This document shows positions 58,227 through 64,000 of a DNA stretch of 64,000 nt, piece after piece. The stretch is taken from contig CAZKIO010000001.1 of the NCBI GenBank assembly GCA_964552795.1, forward strand, positions 62,001-126,000, in the 5' to 3' direction. Source of the stretch: JAEUHZ01 sp964552795 (GTDB lineage Bacteria; Planctomycetota; UBA1135; GCA-002686595). A program made the translations under genes and the position numbers. Positions within the stretch are counted from its first letter, which is position 1; the number at the start of each line of letters is the position of its first letter. The notes beneath the pieces were generated by a model. It ran no database searches, was not told the DNA's origin, and saw only the letters and a program-made list of their open reading frames with translations.

Positions 58227-59417
58227 ATGCGCACCAGCACGCTTGCCCTCCCGTTCCTCGCCACCGCGTTGGCCGTGTCCGCCGGCGCCGGCACCCTGGT
58301 CGCGGTCGACGGCTCCCGCGTCCTCTACCAGATCGACATGACGACCGGCGCCAAGACCATGATCGGCACCGTGTCGTCCAACGCCGGCACGACCGCCGGC
58401 CTGGCGCGGAACTCGAGCAACGGGACGATCTACCTGACTTCCACCGGGAACGACTCGGTCTACACGCTCGATCTCACGACGGGCAATGCGACGCTGATCG
58501 GCGCCTACGGGGACACCACCCTCGTCATGCACGGTCTGGAGTGGGACGGCAGCACCGGCACGCTCTACGGCGGGTCGAACGGGAACCTCTACACGATCAA
58601 CCCGACGACTGGAGTCGCCGCCCTGGTCGGGACTTCGGGCCTGACGTCCTTCACGAACCTGGGCTACGACTCGGCCAACGACGCGATGTACGCGACGAAC
58701 AGCGGCACCGACAGCTTCTACTCGGTGGACCGCACGACGGGCGCCATGACGCTGATCGGCGTGCTCGGCGCCGGTTCGACGAACCCCAACGGCCTGGCGT
58801 TCAACACCGAGAACAACACCATGTACATGGTCGACAACTCGGCCGACAACCTCTACACGATCAACCTGACCACGGGCGCGGCGACGCTGGTCGGCTCGAC
58901 GGGCACCGGCAACCTGCTGGGCCTCGTGTTCATCCCCGACGTGTCCACGACCGTGCCCTTCTGCTTCGGCGACGGCAGCGGCACGGCCTGCCCGTGCGGC
59001 AACGCGGGCATCACCGGCAACGGCTGCGCGAGCTCGGTCAACGCCGCGGGCGCCAACCTCACGACGAGCGGCTCGGCGAGCATCGGCGGCGACACGCTGG
59101 CCCTCCTGGGCAGCGGCATGCCCAACTCGACCTGCCTGTACTTCCAGGGCACGAACCAGCAGGCCGGCGGGGCGGGCGTGACCTTCGGCGACGGCCTGCG
59201 CTGCGCCGGAGGCACGATCATCCGCCTGGGCACCAAGACGAACGTGGGCGGCGCGAGCCAGTACCCCGTCGGCGGGGACGTCCCGATCTCCATCCGCGGC
59301 GCGAACGCCGCGAGCGACGTGCGCACGTACCAGGCCTGGTACCGCAACGCGGCGGACTTCTGCACGCCCTCGACGTTCAACCTGTCGAACGGGGTGAGCC
59401 TGACCTGGCAACCGTGA
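58227..59417 (+). CDS. Secreted propeller protein with cysteine module
   Basis: 396 residues. Signal peptide 1-21 (cleavage after AGA). About five units with the core YTxDxTTGxxTLIG (TTGAKTMIG, TTGNATLIG, TTGVAALVG, TTGAMTLIG, TTGAATLVG), spaced about 42 residues, making a small beta-propeller. From about residue 245 the cysteine module follows (CFGDGSGTACPCGN ... STCLYFQGTNQQAGG ... FGDGLRC ... YQAWYRNAADFC ... FNLSNGVSLTWQP). The module is close in sequence to that of the 14029 protein, at DNA level too. Secreted; function unknown. Confidence 0.82.
   Translation: MRTSTLALPFLATALAVSAGAGTLVAVDGSRVLYQIDMTTGAKTMIGTVSSNAGTTAGLARNSSNGTIYLTSTGNDSVYTLDLTTGNATLIGAYGDTTLVMHGLEWDGSTGTLYGGSNGNLYTINPTTGVAALVGTSGLTSFTNLGYDSANDAMYATNSGTDSFYSVDRTTGAMTLIGVLGAGSTNPNGLAFNTENNTMYMVDNSADNLYTINLTTGAATLVGSTGTGNLLGLVFIPDVSTTVPFCFGDGSGTACPCGNAGITGNGCASSVNAAGANLTTSGSASIGGDTLALLGSGMPNSTCLYFQGTNQQAGGAGVTFGDGLRCAGGTIIRLGTKTNVGGASQYPVGGDVPISIRGANAASDVRTYQAWYRNAADFCTPSTFNLSNGVSLTWQP
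58955..59414 (+). repeat. Cysteine-rich C-terminal module, copy 4
   Basis: Seven cysteines. Close DNA match to copy 1. Confidence 0.85.
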
Positions 59418-59480
59418 TGCATCTCCCGACGGCTCCGGCCCCGTGAGGGGCCGCGAGCCGCGCGAACCCCGGATCGGAGT

Positions 59481-59508
59481 CGCGCCGCAGCCCCCGGGCT
59501 GCGGCGCG
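59481..59508. terminator. Perfect 13-bp-arm hairpin
   Basis: CGCGCCGCAGCCC / GGGCTGCGGCGCG with a 2-nt centre, 64 nt after the stop at 59417. The longest perfect arm in the window. No U tract. Confidence 0.6.
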
Positions 59509-59644
59509 CGTCGTTCCGCGCGCCCCCGCCGCGGACGGCGAGGTTTCCCGCGATTCCTGTCTCCTGGCGCGGGGGCGGTCTTCTCCAGGAAGCGGCCCGG
59601 CCCTGGCGCACCCCGATCCGCGCCGGCCCGGCCTGGAGAATCCC

Positions 59645-60925
59645 ATGAAGACCACACGCACCCTGTTCCTGTCCCTGGCCGGCGCGCTGTGCGCGTTCGC
59701 CGCACCCGCGCACGCCGGCGGTCCGACCGGCGTCCAGCCGCTTCCGCCGCTCATGGGCTGGGTGTTCGACGAAGGCGCCGGAGCGGTCACCATCGACGAA
59801 TTCAGCTGGCTGACGGGCACGCTGGAAGGCTTCTCGCCGGCTCCCTGGCCCGCGCCGGGTCCGTTCGCCTATCCGGGCGACCACTACCTGGGCTTCGGCG
59901 GCGTGTCGAGCCGCGTCGTCGTGCACGACGACGGCGTGATCGCCGGACGCGCGAGCTCCAGCGTCTCGATCTGGTTCCGCGCCGGCACCTCGCTCGCGCC
60001 GCGCCAGCACATCCTCTACTCCGAACGCGACATGTGCGAGTTCAACATCTTCTGGGTCGGCATCGACAAGCGCCCGGGCGTGCCCAACGGCATCTCGTTC
60101 GGCGTGTACGACTCGACCAGCCCCGCGTGCGGTTCGGGCTTCTGGCACGTCCTGACGCACCCGTTCATCCCGATCGACGGCGCCTGGCACCACGTCGTCG
60201 CGACGCTCGACTCCGTCGCGGGCATGACGCTGTACTACGACGGCACGCCCGTCGCCTCGCTGTCCGGAATCCCGCCGTACCGCGGCGGCGTGCAGGGCAG
60301 CAGCACCGTCGGACACGGCCACACGGTGGGTACGCCGACGTACTGGACCGGCTCCATCGACGAGGTCGGCCTGTTCGACTACGCGCTGACGCCGCCGGAG
60401 GTGATGTGGCTGCACGCCAACAGCCTGAGCACGTTGCCGGGCCAGGATCACACGCCGCTGTGCTTCGGCGACGGCAGCGGGACCGCGTGCCCGTGCGGCA
60501 ACGAGAGCACGCCGGGCGGCGAGGCGGGTTGCCGCAACTCCAGCAACACCGCCGGCAAGCTGGTCGCCGGGGGCAGCGCGCGGCTCTCCTTCGACACGCT
60601 CTCGCTCACGACGGTCGAGATGACGCCCAATACGTCGTGCCTGATCTTCCAGGGCACGAGCAGCATCAATGGCGGCCTGGGATCCGTGTTCGGCGACGGC
60701 CTGCGCTGCGCGGGCGGTTCGGTGATCCGGCTCGCGATCCACGCGGCCACCGACCACTACGACTGGTACCCGAAGTCGGGCGAGCCGCCGGTCAGCGTCC
60801 AGGGGCTGATCCCGGGGCCCGGCACGGAGCGCTACTACCAGGTCTGGTACCGCAACGCGGCCGACTTCTGCGCGAGCGCGTACTTCAACCTGACCAACGC
60901 CGTGCGCGTGACCTGGGGGGCCTGA
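59645..60925 (+). CDS. Secreted LamG-domain protein with cysteine module
   Basis: 426 residues. Signal peptide 1-25 (cleavage after AHA). Residues about 30-265 form a concanavalin-A-like LamG domain: GWVFDEGAGA, SVSIWFRAGT, DGAWHHVVATLDSVAGMTLYYDGTPVAS, TGSIDEVGLFDYALTPPEV. The cysteine module starts near residue 270 (CFGDGSGTACPCGN ... FGDGLRC ... YYQVWYRNAADFC ... FNLTN). Likely binds glycans on or outside the cell (inference). GGAGA is 7 nt upstream of the ATG. Confidence 0.84.
   Translation: MKTTRTLFLSLAGALCAFAAPAHAGGPTGVQPLPPLMGWVFDEGAGAVTIDEFSWLTGTLEGFSPAPWPAPGPFAYPGDHYLGFGGVSSRVVVHDDGVIAGRASSSVSIWFRAGTSLAPRQHILYSERDMCEFNIFWVGIDKRPGVPNGISFGVYDSTSPACGSGFWHVLTHPFIPIDGAWHHVVATLDSVAGMTLYYDGTPVASLSGIPPYRGGVQGSSTVGHGHTVGTPTYWTGSIDEVGLFDYALTPPEVMWLHANSLSTLPGQDHTPLCFGDGSGTACPCGNESTPGGEAGCRNSSNTAGKLVAGGSARLSFDTLSLTTVEMTPNTSCLIFQGTSSINGGLGSVFGDGLRCAGGSVIRLAIHAATDHYDWYPKSGEPPVSVQGLIPGPGTERYYQVWYRNAADFCASAYFNLTNAVRVTWGA
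60452..60922 (+). repeat. Cysteine-rich C-terminal module, copy 5
   Basis: Includes an 18+ nt identical core around 60689-60710 shared with copies 1 and 4 (the FGDGLRC codons). Confidence 0.85.
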
Positions 60926-60952
60926 GAGAGAAGCCGGGGCTCGCAACCGGCC

Positions 60953-60984
60953 GCGCGGCGTGCGCCCACGGGTGCGCGCCGCGC
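60953..60984. terminator. 15-bp-stem hairpin with two G-U pairs
   Basis: GCGCGGCGTGCGCCC / GGGTGCGCGCCGCGC, 2-nt centre, 28 nt after the LamG gene stop. Confidence 0.5.
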
Positions 60985-61061
60985 TCCTTGCGTTCCGGGC
61001 GCGGAGTGGAACTCGAACGCGCGCCGCACCATGATCGCGGGGATGAGCGGGGGCCGCTGAG

Positions 61062-62480
61062 GTGAGGACGATCGTCTGGTTCCGCGGGAAGGACCTGCGG
61101 ATCTCCGACCACGCGCCGCTGCGCGCGGCCGCGGAGGGCGGCGAGGTGGTGCCGTTGTTCGTCCTCGACCCGTACTTCTTCGCGCCCGAGCGCGCGCGCG
61201 AGCTGCCGCACCGCATGCAGTTCCTGCTGGACTCCCTGCGCGCGCTGGAAGGGAACCTGGAGGCCTGCGGTTCACGGCTGCTGGTCGTCGCGGGTCGCAG
61301 CGTCGACGTCGTGCCGCGCCTCGTGCGGGAGTGGAAGGCCGACCGCGTCGTCGCGCAGCGCTGGGTCGAGCCGTTCGGCCGCGAACGCGACCGGCGCGTG
61401 CGCGAGGCGCTCGGCGAGCGTTTCGAGTTGCACGAAGGCGAAACGCTGCACCCGCCCGGGACGCTGCGCACCGGCACGGGCAATCCCTACGCGGTGTTCA
61501 GCCAGTTCGCGCGCACGTTCGCACGCACCGCTGACGTCGGCGCGCCGCTGCCGCGACCGCGGACGCTGCCGCCCGTGCCGCGCGACGTCCGCGCGGACAC
61601 GGTCCCGATACCGACCCTGGAGGACCTGGGGATACCGCGCAATCCGGACGTGCTGGAGGGCGGAGAACGCGCGGCTCAGGGCCGGCTGCGGCAGTTCCTG
61701 AAGGGCCCGGCCGCGCGCTACGCGCAGCACCGCGACCGCCTGGATCTCGCGGGCACGAGCCGCCTCTCCGCCGACCTGAAGTTCGGCACGCTGTCGGTAC
61801 GGCGCGTGTGGAACGACGTCGAGCAGGCGCTGGGCGGCACGAAGGCGGCGCACGCATTCCAGAACGAGCTGGTCTGGCGCGAGTTCACGCACAGCACGCT
61901 GTGGGATCGGCCGGCGCTCCTGGAGCAGCCGTTCCGGCCCGAGTTCGCGGGCTTCCCGTGGGAGGACGACGCGCGCCTGTGGAAGGCCTGGGTCGAGGGC
62001 CGGACCGGATACCCGGTCGTCGATGCGTCGGCGCGCCAGCTCCTGGGCGAGGGCTTCGTGCACAACCGCGCGCGCATGATCTCGGCCAGCTTCCTCACCA
62101 AGCACCTCCTGACCGACTACCGCCGCGGCGAGGCGCACTACCTCGAGTACCTGACCGACGGCGACTGGGCGCAGAACAACGCCGGCTGGCAGTGGTCGGC
62201 GGGCTCGGGCTGCGACGCGCAGCCGTACTTCCGCATCTTCAATCCTGTGACGCAGGGGCAGCGCTTCGATCCCGAGGGCGACTACGTGCGCCGCTGGGTT
62301 CCCGAGCTCGCGCACATGCCCGCGCATTGGATCCACGCGCCGTGGGATGCGCCCGCCAAGGCGCTCGAGGACGCGGGCGTGCGCCTGGGCTCGACGTACC
62401 CGCGGCCGATCGTGGAGCACAAGGCCGCGCGCGAGCGGTTCCTCGCGCTGGCGAAGGCGCACCTCAAGAGCCGGCGTTGA
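61062..62480 (+). CDS. phrB: Deoxyribodipyrimidine photolyase (cryptochrome/photolyase family)
   Basis: 472 residues, GTG start. Repairs UV cyclobutane dimers with blue light and FAD. Seen: N-terminal antenna-domain opening WFRGKDLRISDHAPL, FAD-domain motifs (FQNELVWREFTHSTLWDRP, TGYPVVDASARQLLGEGFVHNRARMISASFLTKHLL, GDWAQNNAGWQWSAGSGCDAQPYFRIFNPVTQGQRFDPEGDYVRRWVPEL) in order. The Trp residues of the electron chain (W in NNAGWQW) are kept. Length is normal. Consistent with a light-exposed habitat. Confidence 0.94.
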   Translation: MRTIVWFRGKDLRISDHAPLRAAAEGGEVVPLFVLDPYFFAPERARELPHRMQFLLDSLRALEGNLEACGSRLLVVAGRSVDVVPRLVREWKADRVVAQRWVEPFGRERDRRVREALGERFELHEGETLHPPGTLRTGTGNPYAVFSQFARTFARTADVGAPLPRPRTLPPVPRDVRADTVPIPTLEDLGIPRNPDVLEGGERAAQGRLRQFLKGPAARYAQHRDRLDLAGTSRLSADLKFGTLSVRRVWNDVEQALGGTKAAHAFQNELVWREFTHSTLWDRPALLEQPFRPEFAGFPWEDDARLWKAWVEGRTGYPVVDASARQLLGEGFVHNRARMISASFLTKHLLTDYRRGEAHYLEYLTDGDWAQNNAGWQWSAGSGCDAQPYFRIFNPVTQGQRFDPEGDYVRRWVPELAHMPAHWIHAPWDAPAKALEDAGVRLGSTYPRPIVEHKAARERFLALAKAHLKSRR

Positions 62481-62496
62481 TCGCGCGGACCCGCGC

Positions 62497-62757
62497 TCAG
62501 CGCGGCACGCGCTGCAGTTGGCGCACGGGATCCCAACCGCTGGCGGGACCGGTCGGCCCCCACCAGTTCATGCCCTCCGCAACCCACTGGCGCCGCCACG
62601 CGAGGTACACGCCGGTGCGCCCCTCGGGGTCCGCGTCGTCGAGACCGAACTGGATTCCGCAGCAGCCGCAGACGATCTCGGAGGGCTTGCGCCCGTCCCA
62701 CGGCGAGCATCCCAGCTCGTGGCCGCAGACGGGGCAGGCGTGTTCGGTCTTGCTCAT
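62497..62757 (-). CDS. Small CPCC-type zinc-ribbon-like protein
   Basis: 86 residues. Seen: two CxxC-type knuckles, CPVCGHELG near residues 8-16 and CGCCGIQFG near 31-39, followed by a Trp-rich WRRQWVAEGMNWW segment. This matches small cysteine-rich CPCC proteins, which likely bind one Zn. Function unknown. TACCCT ends 6 nt before ATG 62757, so the mRNA would be leaderless. It converges with the photolyase gene, 16 bp apart. Confidence 0.72.
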   Translation of the reverse strand: MSKTEHACPVCGHELGCSPWDGRKPSEIVCGCCGIQFGLDDADPEGRTGVYLAWRRQWVAEGMNWWGPTGPASGWDPVRQLQRVPR

Positions 62758-62763
62758 GCGAGG

Positions 62764-62769
62764 AGGGTA
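62764..62769 (-). promoter_or_regulatory. -10-like TACCCT, leaderless spacing
   Basis: TACCCT ends 6 nt before ATG 62757 on the minus strand. Confidence 0.45.
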
Positions 62770-62927
62770 GACCGGCCCGGGCCGGAGCAGGGCGGAACAT
62801 CCGGAACTGTCTGCGCGGGCGTCCCCAGCGGGTCGGAATCGGGGTCGACTTCGCCGGTTGTTCCCGAGGCCGAACCCGCCCAGGACCCGGCCGCGGCCGG
62901 GAGTCGGGCCTCGCGCGCTCGCAGCGC

Positions 62928-62933
62928 TAGGAT
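62928..62933 (+). promoter_or_regulatory. -10-like TAGGAT
   Basis: GC-TAGGAT, 20 nt before the small ORF at 62954. Confidence 0.35.
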
Positions 62934-62953
62934 GCCAGGGGGGGGGCGGTTCG

Positions 62954-63094
62954 ATGAGGCGCGAGGAACGAGCGGTGATGTGCCGGGGCGATCGCGCGTC
63001 GGAGGACGACACATGTTCCCGCACGCGTCGGAGAAGCCGGTGCAACGGCGCTGACGCGGCGCCGCGGCCCGAACTGCGCGCGCTCATGGAGTGA
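62954..63094 (+). CDS. Possible 46-residue ORF upstream of the last gene
   Basis: ATG 62954 to TGA 63094, 3 bp before the next ATG. Arg/Glu/Cys-rich (MRREERAVMCRGDRASEDD...), no similarity recognised. The promoter-like element and tight spacing support it; composition does not. Could be chance. Confidence 0.3.
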   Translation: MRREERAVMCRGDRASEDDTCSRTRRRSRCNGADAAPRPELRALME

Positions 63095-63097
63095 ACG

Positions 63098-64000
63098 ATG
63101 CGCGCCCTCGCGATCCTCGCCGCGCTGCTCGCCATCCTGTCGGCTGCCTTGTTCCTGTGGCTGGAGAGGGATGGATCGAGCGACGCCGTGGATCCGAGTG
63201 TGTCGCCGGCCGGCGCCGCCGAGGTCGGGCCAGCGGTCCTCGCGGGATCGACTGCGCCCGGACCGGCTGCGCTCGCGGGTTCGCATGTCGCAGCGGATCA
63301 ACGGTCGCCCGCCAGCCCGCCGCCGGCGCCGGGCACGCTCGCGGGGCGGGTGCTGCTCGCCGACGGAACGACGCCTGCGGCGTTCGCCCTCGTCGGGGCC
63401 GCACTCCCGCAGGAGATTTCGAGCACGCCATCGGCCACACGCGGCAGCTCGCGCTCGCGCGAGCGCTGGACGCACACGGACGAGAGCGGTGCCTTCGAGT
63501 TCACGCGGCTGCCCGGCGATCGCGTCGTGCTGCACGCGGAGCTCGGCCCTCTGCTCGCACGGCACACGGAGCCGATGGACTGCGCGGACGGGCTGGCCGG
63601 CGTGCGCATCGTGCTGCCGGAGTCGGGCGATTTCTCTGGACGCGTGCTGGTGCCCGAGCACGTCGATGCGACCGACTTGCGCGTGCGGTTGCGCCGAGCG
63701 CCGGAGAGCGCGAACGAGGACCTCGAGGCCGCGCGACCCGCTGAAGACGGACCCGCGCTCATCGAACGCCTCGACGGCGACGGATCGTTCGAGATGGGGG
63801 CCATCGCGCTCGGCCGGTACGCCCTCGATCTGATCGTCGAACCGCTGTGGCAAGGCCGGCGGATCGGACAGGACCGATTGGGCATCGCGCATCTGCCGCT
63901 CGGCGAGGTGATCGTCGTCGGCGCAGGCGCAAGGCGCACTTTCGATGCGCGGCCCCGGTTCCCGGGGACGCTGAGACTCACGCTGCGCAGCACGCGCGGC
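63098..64000 (+). CDS. Exported protein with carboxypeptidase-regulatory-like domain (C-terminus beyond window)
   Basis: 301 residues visible; the frame is still open at the window edge. N-terminal membrane segment (LAILAALLAILSAALFLWL), then a Pro/Ala/Ser-rich linker. From about 80, GTLAGRVLLADGTTPAAFALVGA and ESGAFEFTRLPGDRVVLHAE show the Ig-like carboxypeptidase-regulatory (CarboxypepD_reg) pattern; a second such unit may start near SGDFSGRVLVPEH. Probably anchored with the domains outside the membrane. Function unknown. Confidence 0.65.
   Translation, partial: MRALAILAALLAILSAALFLWLERDGSSDAVDPSVSPAGAAEVGPAVLAGSTAPGPAALAGSHVAADQRSPASPPPAPGTLAGRVLLADGTTPAAFALVGAALPQEISSTPSATRGSSRSRERWTHTDESGAFEFTRLPGDRVVLHAELGPLLARHTEPMDCADGLAGVRIVLPESGDFSGRVLVPEHVDATDLRVRLRRAPESANEDLEAARPAEDGPALIERLDGDGSFEMGAIALGRYALDLIVEPLWQGRRIGQDRLGIAHLPLGEVIVVGAGARRTFDARPRFPGTLRLTLRSTRG

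Larger units (their letters stand above)
62758..63097. other. Intergenic region with promoters and a weak small ORF
   Basis: 340 bp. Holds the minus-strand TACCCT (62764-62769), the plus-strand TAGGAT (62928-62933), a G9 run at 62938-62946, and the small ORF at 62954. Nothing else is supported. Confidence 0.5.

Noticed and set aside
62938..62946. G-run phase variation near the last gene
   Set aside because: The run lies upstream of a doubtful small ORF and outside any solid coding frame, and other G/C runs (13999, 17681, 53989) are just as likely to be composition.
1..64000. CRISPR arrays, prophage, insertion sequences or integrase genes
   Set aside because: No regularly spaced direct repeats, transposase motifs or terminal inverted repeats with target duplications were found by eye.

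Overview
The window is high-GC DNA (roughly 70% by eye), densely packed with genes. It reads as a chromosome piece from a Planctomycetota-type bacterium. Supporting this are Ser/Thr kinases with accessory sensor domains, one paired with an ECF-type sigma factor. Many secreted proteins are built from VCBS/FG-GAP, beta-propeller or LamG domains, and several end in the same cysteine-rich module (CFGDGxGTxCPCGN ... FGDGLRC ... YQxWYRN ... FNLxN). An OprB-like porin and a heptosyltransferase-type GT9 enzyme suggest a diderm envelope. No phage, transposase, CRISPR array or rRNA was seen, and no tRNA could be supported.

Layout. 1-6.5 kb: 5'-truncated view of a kinase with PDZ/PEGA-like output, a DRE-TIM acyltransferase (2-isopropylmalate synthase-like), a monofunctional aspartokinase and an unusual signal peptidase I. 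6.6-11.1 kb: sigma factor / anti-sigma / DUF3106-like operon, tRNA 2-selenouridine synthase, and a receiver-DUF3052 fusion. 11.2-17.7 kb: two large secreted repeat proteins and an M28 peptidase with two PDZ domains. 17.9-22.7 kb: threonine pathway thrA-thrB-thrC. 22.7-31.1 kb: glycosyltransferases, a thioredoxin-TPR protein, a B12-radical SAM enzyme and a GT9 enzyme. 31.2-38.1 kb: sialidase-like lipoprotein, secreted FG-GAP-like protein, and a sigma factor / anti-sigma / TPR-CHAT protease operon. 38.3-44.5 kb: porin, purF, ECF sigma factor and kinase-FGE protein. 44.5-54 kb: secreted propeller protein, HExxH metalloprotease, stand-alone cysteine module, GT4 glycosyltransferase, integrin-like propeller and Kelch lipoprotein. 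54-64 kb: radical SAM enzyme, unknown secreted protein, Ca/Na antiporter, two secreted module proteins, photolyase, a small zinc-ribbon-like protein, and a 3'-truncated secreted protein.

Regulation. Many starts are preceded by a TAnnnT hexamer, usually after GC, GG or CG, only 6-40 nt upstream of the start codon and with no obvious -35 box. In a sequence this GC-rich the hexamers stand out, and several imply nearly leaderless transcripts. They were used to choose starts. Gene ends are often followed by long GC-only hairpins without a U tract. ATGA or GTGA overlaps couple thrB-thrC, sigma-anti-sigma pairs and GT9-radical SAM.

Most worth following up are: the cysteine-rich C-terminal module carried by five otherwise unrelated secreted proteins; the exported, membrane-anchored TPR-CHAT protease encoded with its own sigma/anti-sigma pair, whose signal-peptide frame lacks a normal start codon; and the short-leader promoter grammar with small upstream ORFs at thrB and the porin gene.
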